Source of the DNA: Certhia americana
Taxonomy: Eukaryota; Chordata; Aves; Passeriformes; Certhiidae
Direction of reading: 5' to 3'
Length of the DNA stretch: 64,000 nt
NCBI GenBank assembly: GCA_018697195.1
Contig: CM031878.1
Span: forward strand, 1,659,860-1,723,859
The translations under genes and the position numbers were made by a program. Positions 25,001 through 40,000 of the stretch are shown here, piece after piece (positions within the stretch are counted from its first letter, which is position 1; the number at the start of each line of letters is the position of its first letter). The notes beneath the pieces are model-generated. The model searched no databases. It saw only the letters and a program-made list of their open reading frames with translations, and was not told the origin of the DNA.

Positions 25001-28000
25001 CTTCAGATTTTTTTCCCTTGAGATCACACTACTGGTTGCTTTGTGCCCAGCTCCTCTTCTTGATTAGTCTAGCTGGATCCTTAGCGTTGAGAAACGTTGC
25101 AAATCCTCCTTTTTTGCAGATGGCAGCCCCTGCACCTGTACCCAGCCCTGAAAATAGGAATTACACAATTCACCCCCTCCCTTCAGTAGTAGAGGTTGAC
25201 AGTCTTTCTGGTCAATGAAGGTCAATGCTTTCAAAACCCTAAGACTGCCTGTTGACAGGAATAACTTATGGTTATGGAGTTTGTGCTTTTCAGACAGATG
25301 GACATCACAGCAGATGCTTATCTACTGCGAGCAGAGCTCTTGTGGTCCCTCTTCTTGGAAAAATGGAGATTCCAAATGTGGCTGCCGTATGGTCTGGTCA
25401 AGTCCCTGCTAAGATAACAGAGATACAGGGCCCTCTAAAAATACCTTTTTGACTGTAGTGTGGATATGGGCTATGTGTGAAGCCAGAGTAGATTTTGAAA
25501 GGTCTAACAGGTGCTAATTATTCAAAGATAACTTACTTCTGTTTGTAAACCAGATGGCTTGACAAAAATGAGGATGATGGTCAGATTGTCCGAGAATTAG
25601 TGCCTGCTGGGGAGTCACCACTGCTAAAAAGTGAGTTTAGCTTGGAAAAACCAAGGTCTGGGTTTGAGTTGTATGTGGATGTGTTTATTTGCTTTATTCT
25701 TCTTAATAATTCTTGTCTGTTCCCAGTAAATTTACTGAGCCTTTTTTGCCATTCTTATGCAAGAAATTGCTGCAGGTCATGCCGAGAGAGATGCCTCTGA
25801 TTCTTAAATTCTAGTTTATGAATGGGATTTATTTGCATAAAAGAACATAATTGCAACATTATATATGTAGAAAGAGATGTTGTTTTATAAAGTTGTGATT
25901 TGTTTGAGAACTGCATTCTTTTTCTTTGAAGGATCTTGAATTGCCACTGTTTTAGTAGAGTAAATTCCATCAAATAACTGCATTCTCTGAAGAAAATCAC
26001 CAAAAATATTATATTGTCCTTTTCTGGAGAACCAGGGCTCCAACGCTACAATTTCCTTTAGATAATGGTGCTTGTATAGGGCAGGTTGCTTGATTTAAAA
26101 AAAAAAAAAAAAAAGTAAAAGTTATTGAATTAAATTATAAGTATAAAAATGGTGAAATAATCCCATTTGCCTAAGCTCATTTTTATGGCTTGGGTAATCA
26201 TCTAACAGTGAGAGGGAGGCATACAGACTATTTTGTGCTTACCGGTGCACCTATTGGATCTCTTACTTTTTGATTAATAAATCCAAGGTGTGACAGTTTC
26301 TCCAGCGTGGCCCTAAGATTCTGGATGCATAAATGGAGGGCAAAGTTCTTTCTGTGTATGTATCTGGAGCCTTCCTCCCCTGTAAGTTGTTTGAAGCCAA
26401 TTGCCTGGCTGGGCACTGGCAGTGCCACTCACATGTCTGTGTTTTGTACATCGATCTTACTCCAGATGTCAGTTATCACATCAGTGTGAAGACGGGAGAC
26501 GTCCCCGGTGCCAGCTCAGATTCCAAAGTTTTCATCAAACTTTACGGTGAAAAAGCAGACTCCAGCAAAGAGCCTCTCTTAGTCTCTGATAATGATCTAG
26601 GCAATTATTTTGAACGTGGTCGAGTGGATGAGTTTACTCTAGATATGATGGATATTGGAAAGGTAAGAATTAATTACAGGCGGCTCTATTCTTTGTGCAA
26701 CTGTGGGAATTCAGGATCAAAATAACACTCAGTATTGAATGTGATGAAAGAACCTTTGACATTTACATTGGATATTAAGAGACATATTACATAGATTTTA
26801 CATGGATATTACATAGATTTTACACCAGCAATCTATTGTGCATGCTGGCATGTGAGGAATGTTTTAAGTCTATAGTTAAGTAGATAGATAAATTATTTAC
26901 ATGAACACAGTGGAAGAACACCGTACCAGGGTAAGGAGACTGTTTTACATTACACAAATTCTGTTGTGTTGGGGTTTTCCCTGCCCTCTGGGTTTTTGTT
27001 TGCTTTTTTTCAAAGATCAACCGAATACTGATTGGGCACGATAACGTGGGTCTGCGGTCCGGCTGGTTCCTGGCCAGTGTCCAGATCACAGTTCCAGTCC
27101 AGGGAAGGCAGTACATGTTCCCCTGCAACCGATGGCTTGACAAGGATGAGGCTGATGGCAGGGTGGAGGTGGAGGTCTACCCAAGTGAGATTTTGCCTAC
27201 TGAGAAACGTAAGAGAACACATGCTGCTTTATAGCTAGGGCTAAATACGTACTGCCCCGTTCTTCAGGGCAAGGTCACTACTGTCATAGGCACTAAAACC
27301 ATAAAGCCACCATTCCTCCTCATGTTTTCTGAAAGAGTTGGAAAAACATTACAGAGATTTTCATCTCCATTTTCTGAGACCATATGAGAAAATTACATCC
27401 TGTGCAGCACAACACAGCACAAAACAATGTGCTTCTTCCCTGCATTATCAGTGGGTTCTTCTTTTTTTTTCTATATTTATCTGCCCCAGTCATTTTTCCT
27501 CTTTATGCACCAGCACATGTCCGATCCTGTCTTTACTACCCTGTTTCCTGGAAAGGAGAAGCTGTTTGATAAATAAGTGCCAAATCCCTACTGGCCACTT
27601 GACTTTTATCAGTAGACCCATTTTCTTTTAAGGCTACAGTTAAAATTTGCTGTCAGATCCTGAGAAAGAATGCTGAGTTTTCCCCCTGCTCTCTGTAACT
27701 CCCTCCCTTGTACTCTACTAAGGAGATCATTCAACCACTCTATAGTTAGTACTGAAACAAAATTCCCTTTTAAGGCTCTGCTTTGCACCCCTCTGACACT
27801 GGCTAACACTTGTAAAAGGAAAACTATTAGGTTAGTCCTCAGTGCAGATTCCTGTTATCTCACATTTAGTTTGGATAAGAGCAAATGGTCGTCTACGTGG
27901 ACATTTGTTAAGACAAGGTAATTTAATTTTGAACCTGAGCCCCCGGGAATGTTGCTATCTAGGTTTCTCTGCTGATTTAATTGCTTTATTTTTGGACTAG

Positions 28001-31000
28001 TGATAAACTATGAGGTGTCTGTAGTTACTGGAAACGTGCGAGCCGCAGGCACCAACGCCAAAGTCTTCATGCAGATTTATGGTGAGACTGGCAAAACGGA
28101 ATTGATCATCTTAGAAAACAGATCCAACAACTTTGAAAGGGGAGCCACAGATATCTTCAAGGTATGATGAAGGCAGTCACTGCCACTTCTAAAAGGGGAA
28201 AGAAATGACCAGCCAAAATTGAGACATCAATAGAGTAACTGCTACAATCATACAAAAAAAAAAACACAAAAAACAAAAAAAAAAAAAGAGAGACTTTTCA
28301 AGAAAACTGCAGATCAGGCAGTTCCTACTCTCCTCTATACATAGTTTTGGAAGGCTTTTTATTTCTTTATGGTGTTTTGTGTTTTGTGGAGGGACTTACA
28401 TCTTCTGAGGGGCTACGAGCAAAACTGACATTGAAATTTATGATCTAATAGCAGTATTTGTCTATATTTACTTTCAAAAGGATCTCAAAAGACTTCAAAC
28501 TTTCGGCCTGACCACATGTTATTGCCAATTGTCATTGTGTAGCTAGGGCAAAAAGAAAACACATTTGTATGAGAATATAAGGAATCCCAGGTTTGCCTGT
28601 GGTCACACACACCATTAACTATGGGTGCAGGTGTCAGCCCTGCAGAGGTCTGCAGCTGTAATTCCTGAGAATGTGTGAATGCCCCATGGATTTTACAATG
28701 CCTGTAACACTGTTCCAGCAGGCACTGCACAGCCCTGGTGCTCGGTGTGCAAAGATCAGTCCTTCAGGTATCAGGCTGGTCAGAATTCTGGTTTACACTG
28801 CAGAGCCCACGCCTCTTTCTGAGCAGACCAGCAGCAAAGGGAGTGTTTGGAGGGGTGAGAAACCTCCAACATAGCTCTAGAGAGTGAGCTAGGACTTGGC
28901 TAATCTAGCAAGGTGTCCTGGGCTGATGAGGCTGTGCTGTCAATGTGGACCACAACGTGGTCAGGCGTCCTCTCTCTTTGGGACCAATGTTCTTTTCTGC
29001 CTTCTTGGGGGTTTCTGCCCAGAGAAACCATGGTCTGGGAACAGGAAGGGTCTTAGCACTTGCCCTGATGTGGGATCAGAGCAGACAGGATGCTCTGCCA
29101 GGACATGTCAGAGCCACATCCTTCTGTACTGAAGGAGAGACCAACATGTGGAGAGTGAAGCAGAGAGTCCAGGTGGAAGCAGGATTTAAGGCACATCTGT
29201 CATGTGAGCTCACAGCACAACACTTGGCACAGCAGTGCCTAAGTCTTCTTATGAATCTGCAGTCCCACAGAGGTTAGATCCATCTCAGCACAGTTAAGCT
29301 TGGAACTAATTGCTGAAGTTCCCCTGAATCATCAAGACTGGGATATCCTTCCTGCTGTCAGTGGCCAAATGGAGATGCCTTTATCCACAGCTACAGTTTT
29401 GTACTGTGTATTTTTGAGATCAGTTCACCTCCTCCTGCTTCATTTTTGTGCTTTACCGAATGGAGTTACTGATGTTAATCTATTTTTAATGAGATTTTAG
29501 GGATTTGAAATGACTAGTACCTTATAAATGTTTGCTTTTTAAAAACTCTCTATAATTTTAAGATTAGATTTCTCTGATTTTAAAGGAAATAAGCTTTCTA
29601 AAATTAATGAGTAAGAGCTATTAGCCAATATCAGATTTATAATAAAGCTATATGTACAATGTTCAGTTTACATAGCTTTGCTTATATCGTCTCTCTGATA
29701 TTTATTGCCAGATTTGAAAATTATGCCCATTTCTTTGATTTTTTTATAAGCACACAAGACAGAAGCTCCTGAGCATTAATAAACAGATTGTCTATCTCTT
29801 TCACTATATGAATGTTTACAAAAAGACACGGGCAAAAATAAGGTTCTGTGAGCTACATGATAATAGGAAATGCCATCAGTCATGGACAAGGCATGCAGGA
29901 TGATTACAGTAAATCTAAGGGTAAAGCTGTGTAAGGAAAGATACATTCTTTATGTCAGGACAGCAGGATCAATTTCAGTTTTCTGATAAGCATCGTGTGT
30001 GCAATTGATTTTGTTTTAATCTACAAAACGCTTCTAGACTAAAGCCTTACATGCCAAGTGCCAGATTTCAGCCTGAAGCAAATGTTTGCAAGTTTTATAA
30101 CATAAACACTACATAACAGCATAAGCAATCATCAGAAACAAGGGTCGTTGAAGGATTGTGTGGAGTAAAATCTTCTATCCAACTTCATTAGGTAGTAATC
30201 CAGACTGATAATCTAAACCAAGAAGGTTTTGTGTCTGCTGTGCTGGCTAGAGGGATGTAAATCTTCTTACTGATCAGCCTTCTGCCACTGAAGCACTGTA
30301 ACCACTAATGATTGGATCCTCTCTGCTCACCAGCAAAGTGAGAAAATATTTCTCTAATTTTCTGGATGAGAAGGAAGGAGAAGGGCACTCCAGACCCACG
30401 GTCTCTGTCAGAGATCGCATTACATAAGTTAACTGCCTTTTCACTACACCATTATTGCTTCTTGCTGGGTTCATATCCTGTGCTGAGTATGAAAGGCATC
30501 TTATTATTAATTTTCAAAATGCCTCATGCACTGAGAGTCTGTAAAAACCTGGTGTGGTATTATCTTATATTCATCTTTAGTGACAACAGAGAGACAATAC
30601 AGGTAAGGAGAGCAATGAGGAAGTAGGGAACCCAATAAATATGGATATAGCTCTTCTCCTCACCATGGCTGACCTGAACATTTTCAGCTTAATCCATTCA
30701 GATGAGATTTGGGAGCAGAAAATATGAAATAGTAAAGCAGGAAGGGAAAAATAAATGTAAACTTGCGTTAAGAAATTGTTCGTATTCTTGCTTAGATACT
30801 TTGTGTGATAGAGGCCATGCTTCCCATTTTTAAGAGAACTCTTTATGAAATTAAGATTGTCTTCTATCCCCCTGGGTGCTGACTTTCCCTTGGTGGCAGA
30901 GAGAGGCTGCAGATGTTGGCAAGATTTATAAGATTCGTATAGGCCACGACGGGACAGGCATTGGGGATGGCTGGTTCCTGGAAAGTGTCACACTGAAGCG

Positions 31001-34000
31001 CCTGGCCGCTAAAACGAAGGAGTCTGATAAAAACAAGAAAAAGAAGTCTGATGAGGGGGAAGAGGAGGAGACCAAGGAGGAAGGAGAAATGGATGTCTAT
31101 ACATTTGTGGCACACCGCTGGCTGGCTAAGGACGAAGGGGATAAGGAGCTCGTGGTGGAGCTGGTGCCTGATGAAGAATCTGACCTGGAGGGTAAGTACC
31201 AGAGAGAATGCATGTGTGTGTGTCTGTGTGTGTGCATCTCTGTGTCTCTTTTCTTGTCTGTATGAAGGATGACAACCACACCATGGTGTCTGGCAGGACC
31301 ATTTATCCCCCACAGCCACCCCATTGCCCCAGGCATGCACTGTACCTGTGGCGGATCAAGCCAGGGAGGAAGAGGATGGTGGGTAAACTAAGGCAGAGCA
31401 GGGAAGAGAAATCCTGAAACTGAAATACCCGAAAAGGCTTCTACAGAATTCATCAAAGGCCATCTGCAGTATTTGGATCAAGACACCCAGCTCTGTGGCT
31501 GAGAGTTTAGCAAGATGGAACTGTTGTTATGGCCTAGGAGAGGGGCTGGAAGGAGACAGAGCTGCTCATGTTTTAAAATAGATGCCAACAAACTACAGGT
31601 GAACTCCTTCTGTGCTGGCATTTCGGGGGTTACACTTTTCATGGTGAGCCATGGATTTGATGAAATATGGCCATTTCTGGTATTCTTCTCACCTGCCTTT
31701 TGCAATTTTACTTGCAGAAAATACGTATGAAGTCCGCGTTCTCACTGGGACTGTGGGGGGGGCTGGGACAGACGCTAATGTCTTCTTGAGCATCTATGGC
31801 ATGGAAAGAGGAGACACGGGTGAGCGCCAGCTGAAAAGGTCAAATAACCTCAACAAGTTTGAGAAAGGACAGGTAATGCATGAACTCCTCTCACTCAAGC
31901 GAGAAGGAGGCTGGCAGGGTTGTCTCGACTGACGTGCTGGCCATTCAATACAGTTTCTTCTCACTTCTTTCAAACGTGTTTTATTTCTGAAATATGTTAT
32001 ATAAAGCAAAATGCCTCAACACATTTTCCAGGGGGGATTCATTGAATAATAAGCTGAACATCAATTCTGTTTTGGAGCCCCTCTCTGAGTCTGCTTCCTT
32101 CCTTTCAGGAATACTTAAAACTTACAAACTTTAAATTAATATTGGAGAGTATTTTGGGGCAATATAGATATTTAGATGCAAATACTATTCTAAATGTTCC
32201 ACCCAACCAGCCAGGGAATAAAAGCAATATTACACAGTGTGTTGTAATTATTATATAATCCAATCCAATTAAAAATCATCTGTTGTATGTTAAGTATTTG
32301 CTATAAAAAGTTTATGAACAATTAACAAGCTACTGTTATAGCCAGGAGTTCTTCAAGGAATAGTTCCAAAGGACAAAAAATGATAGAAACAAAAAGCAGC
32401 TGTGGAAAACTTGCAACCAAAAAAAAAAAAATAAAAAAAAGCTAAGGTTGTTAAATAAGCTGTTAGCTGTGATTTATAGCTTGGCACTGATGAAACTGCA
32501 ACCTGCACATGGTTCTTCACTCAGTGGGAAGAGCTCCAAGCTGCAAATGTAATGCTCCTTTCTCTTGAGAATACAAACCCAAAGCCTACCAACATATTAA
32601 TCACATTAAGATGTTTAAACTGTTATGATAACAAGGACCATCCTGTCACACTAACTCAGTTAATAAATGATCCTCTTGGTTGTGGAAAATGACAAAAGGA
32701 AGAAATTTTGAAATGTTAGAAATAAAGCATATGGGCTGTATTTTGGGGCTGTCCCGTGCAGAGCCAGGAGTTGGACTAAGTGATCCTTGTGGATCCCTTC
32801 CAGCTCTGGATATTCTAAGATCCTTCACAGAGGTGTGTAGGAGAATTTCCATGGAGTCAACATGTCCAGTTCCAGAGTCAATCTGTGGGAAAATACAAAG
32901 CCTGAAAGGAATGATATTTAGCAGAGAGGAGTTAAACTTACAGGAATCTGAAAGTGGGATGAGGTAAAGAGAGAAGTGAAGGGGGAAGCAGCTCCAAGGC
33001 TAATAATGCCTTGTAGGAGCCAAATATGAGTGTTAATGGGAGACCTCAGAGCTCTGTAGTTATTTTTGTACACCCACACAAAGAGTACAAAGAGAACTTA
33101 CAAATAGCTATTTTTTAATAGCAAAAAAGGATTACTCTTGGCCATTTACTGCCTCTCTTCCCTTCTTTCCTTGGGAACACAGCCATTTGCCTCTTGCCTC
33201 CTGTGCAGGTAGACGTGTTCACCATCAAAGCCATTGACCTGGGCGAGCTGAAGAAGCTGCGGATCCGCCACGATAACTCTGGTGCTAGCCCCAGCTGGTT
33301 CCTGGAGAGGGTAGAGATCATTGACCTCAAAGAGAGCACCACGTGAGGAGCCTGTTGCACCCTTTTCATGTGGTCAGGAAAGGGGCCACGTTCTCAGGAG
33401 CCTGCAGAGCTGTGGGGAGGCAGAGGAGATGCAGAAGGACATCACTGCAGCTCCTCAGCAGCTCACAGGGAATGGGCATCCTTTGGGAGACTTGTGGTCA
33501 CTGTGCCATGATACAGAGCATGGGGCCATCCTGGGGTACCTCTGGGGGGGGAGTTTTGCTGTCCCAGCACCTCTGTAATTTGGGAACCAGCACTGTTTGT
33601 GAGGGAACCTCAGCTTTTTTCTGTTTCTCCTGGGGTGGGCTCATCTCTCCCTCCTGGAGCAGTGGCTGCACTCAAGTATTTCCCTTCCAGGCCCCACTTT
33701 GGAAGTCTCTGAGCTCACGTTTTGTTTGCCTTTTGTACTTAATGCAAAGGTCCGGGCCAAAAGCAAATTCTGATCTGAGAAAACTCTCATGATTTCTACA
33801 GACAGCTGGGTGAGCAAAGAATGGGCTGTTCAAAACCTGAAATATGGGCTTGCCTTTGAGCTGGAACTTGCTGGAAATCACATGCTTAAAAGTTGCACAA
33901 TGCTCTGATGGGTGGGACCACCCTTAAGGACAAGATGGGTCCAGTTTCCATAAACGTAAAATGCCTGGGAGACTGGAGGTTCCTTCAAGTTACTGAACTC

Positions 34001-37000
34001 TTTCTGGGAGTGAAATTAAAATGAATTTCTGGCAGCCCAGAAACAGCACTTAGTAGTATGTACTCCCTAACCTATTTGTGGATTTAGCTCCCACAACACC
34101 AGATCTCAAGGATGAAAACAGATGTACTGCTCAGCTTTGAGTCATCTTGTTGTTTTATTTTATTTTTTTTTATTTTTTCTTTCAAGTAGCCTCTGATCTG
34201 TGCTTGTTTATGTTATTAAAGCCTGTGAAGTCCTGTGTAAGCACTGGGTGCTGCTGTCATTTTGTAGGTATTACTTCCCGTGCCAGAGGTGGTTGGCAGT
34301 CGAGGAAGATGATGGTCAGATTGCCAGGGAGCTGGTGCCTGTGGATGAAGCATTTGTAAAGAAAGATTCAGAAAATGATGGCCAGTCTCCTGCAACTTTG
34401 GGCCTGGAACAGAAAGGTGGAATACATACATTGGACCTGTAGTTCTTCCAGTGAGGGATTGGAAAGGAACCAGATTGTTAGTGCTGTTGAGGGCATTAGC
34501 AGTTAGCAGTGGCAGTTACTCACTAGCTGTGAGTATTTTTGCCCCAAAATGAAATTTTCAGGTGTGAATGAAGCGTCAAGTATGTGTCAGACTCTGAGGA
34601 GTGGATCCTCCTCATTTTTAGTTGATTTAATCATCTTTCAAGATTGGACCCAGTGACAAAGCTAGGAAGATGGGTAATATGTTCAGCCATCATTTCTGAA
34701 CTGAAATGTGTATTGGTTGCTAATATCTAAGGAATAAATCTCATTCATTTCACATCATGGTCTTTAATGTTAAAGGTTAAATGTTCCAACATGAAACTGA
34801 GCAGTCTACATTTATCTCACTTTCCATCTTGCTGTTTGTGTCTGTTGTCCTCCAAAATAACTTTGCCTCACTTGTAAATGAATTTTCATGGTAACCACAG
34901 AGCAGTGACATGCTCCTGGGTCTGATCCTGCAAGGTGCTGAGTGCCCAACACTTTTACTGGTTTCATAACTAGTGAAAGGTTTTAAACTCTCCCCTATTT
35001 CTCCCTCAGATGCTTTTGAACATATGAATAATTTCTGCAAGCTGTGTAGTCAAAAAAACTCCAAAAAGTGTTTGTCCATTTGATAAAGGTTGTGCTGATT
35101 GACCAACATCTTGGAAAGATATGTCCAACTAGGGAAGAAATATCCCATTTGGAAATCTTGATGTTGTAGCAGCTGAGTGAAGACCATATTAGACTTTTTA
35201 GATTTTTTATGAGTTTACTGCACTTTCTAGATGATGGTACAGTAGAAACAACCCTACTGATGTTGTACTGAAAGGTGTGTTTGTGAATATGAACTGTACA
35301 GGTCAGTGCACACTCTTTGTGGTATGTGTTATATGCACATGTATTATTTGATGCCAATGAAATAAAGGGGGGTACGTGGATTTTTTAAATTAAGTATTAC
35401 AGTCAGAGGCAGATTTGAGGAGGATTAGAGGTTCCCAGGAAGCAAATGGGAAGGCATGAGCACATTTCTTATCTGTAGATATGCAGGAAATGTGCTGAGT
35501 GACTGGAGCAGTATAAGACTCTGAAACCAGATAATCCAGCTCACCTCAAGGGTTACCAGGGCATAGGACAGGAAATAGATTACAGCATGGCTGTGATCAG
35601 TCAAAACAAAACTCAAACCAAGCACACATTTGTACAAGGAGAAGTAGAGGTAACTCCTGGTCAAACTTCACACTTTTAAACTAAGATATTTCATTTGGCA
35701 GCTAAATCAACAACATACACAGTGAAAGTGAAAACAGGGGACAAGAAGAATGCTGGGACAGATGCCAACGTTTTCATCATACTCTATGGAAGTAAAGATG
35801 ACACAGGTATGGCTTCAAGCAGTGGAAAAGGATAGCAGCTCCCCTTTGATACCTGAAAAGTCAGGTCATTGTTTCCTTTCATTTCCTCAATACCCATTTC
35901 TCACTCCTTTTAGTGCAACCTCATGTTCTCACAGTCGGTGCACACATCCTGGTAACTTGCAGCACGGCACCAGCTGCTGTAAATCACTGCCAAATTTTGA
36001 GATGCTGATTTGCACCAGCTGCTGGTCTAAAGGTTTTAATTTCAATTATAGAAACAGCACAGTTGACTGGGACTACATTATTGAGTAGTGAATGCACTGG
36101 ATGATTTGCTTTCCTCAGCAATGAATCAGCATGCTCCTGAAACCCAACCCTCCTTTGCCTCTTAGAGTGGCTCAGAAGTATTTAATCAGCTGATGAGCAA
36201 ATCCTCTTGGAAGCAGCTGAGCTGTGTGTGCAGTGGCTGGGATGCCTGTGAGAGTGACAGGGAACTGATGGGTAGCACCGATTTCTTTAGATGTGAGCAC
36301 AGCACGACAGCATCGTCCCTGTAGCACTGCCAGAGGATCATTCAAGGCAGGAATTCTGTATATTTTGGGTGTTGATATAGACTCGGGCTCAGAGGGAGGG
36401 ACAAAGCTCAGATCTTGAGATGAAAAGCCAATTTTTGCATTTTAGCCACTTCCCTCATTCCACTGTTGACATTCCCAGAGGATTTGTTTCACATGCTGAA
36501 CAATGTCCTTTTGCATTGCCACAACAGGGATAGTCAGCCTAAAGGCCTCAAAGATTAACAAGAACAAATTTGAGCGTGGGAAGGTAGATGAGTTTACAGT
36601 GGAGTCTGTGGACATTGGAGACCTGAAAAAAATCAAGATAGGCCATGACAATAAAGGTAAGATAATCTGCTTTGTAATACAGTGTTTCTAGTGCACTGGT
36701 CTCTTTGCTGTATAAAATAACCTGCCTCCAAGACCCCAAACGTAATTTACCTTTTGGTGACAGATCCTTGTTGTCACTTTGGCTGTGGCTGCTACTATCT
36801 TTGCTGCTGATTCCATTCCCATGTGATATTAGGAGCTAAGTGGTGCCAGCTTGCAGGTAGCTTTGCATCCTCTCCCTCAGCAAGAGTCTTTATAGTTCTA
36901 CAGCCACATCTTTAGAGAGATTTCACAGATATCACCAAACCCCGTATTTGTTTTTACTGCATGGCTCCCATAGAGTTGTCTCACTTCTTCATTAAGATTT

Positions 37001-40000
37001 TGGTGGTATTTTTATCAAGTCTTGGCTGCTTTTCAGACAATTCTGTGTAACTGCTATACACAAGGAAGGCAGTGGAGCTATGCATGGATCTCTTCCCCTA
37101 TGGATCATCAAGGGACCAGTTTGTTGATAACTGCTCTAAACAACACTATCAAATTATTACAGAGGCCAGTTGATGAAAGTGATGCAGTAATTAGCATTTC
37201 CACATGCACATCTTAAGCCTAACATTTATAGAAATGTGAAGTGTTTTACCTTAATTCAGGGCAATTTCATCCAATGATCTTTACGCCATATATTCTACAT
37301 TCCCTTTGGCAAAAGACAGAAAGATTTATTTCTCAGAGGTCTGGTGTACAGTGATTCATTTGCTGCTGTCTGCAAAGTCTTTGTGGGTTATTCATTGTTA
37401 TCTCTCCACCACAGGTAATTCAACGGGCTGGTTTCTGGAATGGGTGGAGATTGATGCCCCATCCCTGGGACAGTGCCTCAAGTTCCCTTGTGGCCGCTGG
37501 TTGGATAAATCGGAGGATGATGGAGCCATTGAGAGAATTATCTTCCCTGCAGAACTGCAGACAGTAGAGTACATCCCATGTGAGCAGAATTCCATTTCCC
37601 CAGGATACACCCATCATTACAGAAGATAAAATCTCACTATCTCATGCGGTTTTATAGTTTTTGCCTCTCTCTTGAACTGGCTTTGGAAAATTTACAAGTA
37701 GATCACATGCCAACTATTCAAATTACTACAAGAAGCTTCCTCTGGGTGCTCTAGATTAACATTCACTGTGTTTGCCAGTTCAGAGACTCATTAGAAGTCA
37801 TGTGGATGTGGATGATAGTGTTTTTCTTCCTATTTCCCCATCCCCTGCAAGTCCTCTGCTCATTCCAAGCTGTCTTCCTTGTCTCCAGCTTCCCTTTGAT
37901 CTTGCTCCATTCTAATATTGCCAGTTCTGTTGCCAAAGCAGACACTCTGGTCTTGCTTCCAAGCCTTAGTTCTTACAGTGCCTTTGGCATTGCACACCCG
38001 CCTCTTACTGAAAGACCCTCTTCCAGAGTTTCTTTAGTGTGGTGCTTTTCTAGAAATGTGGTACCATTCTGCTTCTTTCAGTGCTCTCCAATTTTTCCTT
38101 AATCTTCACGCCCCTCCAAATTAATGTTTTGGGTAAACATTACCCCAACTCAGCTCCTTCTGAGTACAAGCTCAAGTCTGTTACGGTAACTCAAACTCTT
38201 TAGTTCTGGAAACTTCTTTTCCTTTTTTGCAGAATACTGAGGATCAGATAACATGGTTTTCTTGAAACAAATTAAATATTTTGCTTACCTTGTAGCCTTC
38301 TCCCTTCTCATGTTCCCCTCTCTTAAGCGTATTTGACAGTGTGCAGAGTACAGCCCTGGGACTGTGTTTGACTTGTCCCTCTCTGATCTGCTTCATTCCA
38401 AGTGAATGGAAATTACCACTATCAAAGTGGTTGATACATTTTGCTCACCATTAGGGTACTGTCAGAAATGCCTTTTCCTTACTTTGGGTTGGTTGCCACA
38501 ATGATGAGGGATGAGGTCTGATACCTGGGATTTGATTTCCTGACATGTTCTTCCTTGGTCATTCAGAGGAAGAGCTAAAAATTTCACACTGAGACTGTCT
38601 CCCCTCTCATCTTATCCCCAGTGTATGCACTGAAGGTATCAAAAGCCTTACTGCCTGCAGTTCTATAGTTAGATATCAAAAGATAGAGCTGCCCAAACTA
38701 CCTTTCTCTGCCTCGTTTTCCTTCTTCACAAGTAGTTGTGGGAATGACCACACGGAAGGCCATCCACTGTTTTGCCTCTTTCTTTTTTAATATGAAGACA
38801 TTGGTTCATGTTGAAGGTCCCTTCAATGTCCAGATCCCTGTACGCTGCAGTCTGTAAGCTGAAATAGTTTCTTCTCTGAGGATCTGCCACTGTCATATCT
38901 TTGTGCTTCACCCATTCTTTGACCAAGATATTTTTATTTCTCACATCTAGCCTTCTTTATCCGAACTCTCTGGAGAAGAAGAAAGGATTCTCTTTGCTCC
39001 CTTCTACACTTTTGTCAATCCAATGATAGTAGAATCATAGAATTGGAAGGGACCTTAAGGCTCATCCAGTGCCACCCCCCTGCCATGTGCAGGGACACCT
39101 CCCACTGTCCCAGGATGCTCCAAGCCCTGTCCAACCTGTCCTTGGACATTTCCAGGGATGCAGGGACAGCCCCAGCTGCTCTGGGCACCCTGTTCCAGGG
39201 CCTGCCCACCCTCCCAGACAGCAATTCCTGCCCAATAGCCCAGCTGTGCCTGCCCTCTGGCACTGGCAAGCCATTCCCTGGCTGCTGTCCCTGCAGCCCT
39301 TGTCCCCAGTGCCTGTGCAGCTCTCCTGGAGCCCCTTTAGGCCCTGCCAGGGGCTGGCAGCTCTCCCTGCAGCCTTCTCTTGTGCAGGGCAGCACCCCCA
39401 GCTCTGCCAGGCTGGCTCCAGAGCACAGGGGCTCCAGCCCTGGCAGCAGCTCTGTGGCCTCCTCTGGGCTGGCTCCAGCAGCTCCATGTCCTCTTTAAGT
39501 TGGGGATCCCAGAGCTGGATGTGATATTCCCTGTCTTTGTGTCTGAAAAAATAAATTGATTAATAAATGTAGTGATATATTTTATAGGAGTGAATATAAC
39601 CCAGAGACTCAATACATGATTCTCTTCTGTTTTCCCCATGTTATCCCAATCAATATATATCTTGATGCAGTTGACTATATAATGTATTAATACCTCTGAA
39701 TGTTTTAATTAGCTTCTGGCACGCTGTGCCTTTGAGCACATAGTTCATGTTATCCTGACTTTTGTCAGCAGTCCACATCCAGCCTTAGGAAGCAGTCAGG
39801 CCTCTCTGTCAAACAGTTTGCACCAGGACCACTGTCAGTTTAGGCTTTCTTACCATTTGAACCATCCCCACTGTGCTGTTTACTACATTCTGGTTTCCTA
39901 ACAATTAACCTGTGGGTTTCAGTTTGCCAGAGGTAACTAAACCGGCTTGATTTGTTTTATGATGACTCGTGGCAGAATTGTTTCACGATGAAAACATGTC

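Noticed and set aside
39043..39524. Open frames of about 150 codons on both strands
   Set aside because: They lie wholly inside a CR1 fragment, and similar frames recur in the copies at 45.1-45.7 kb.
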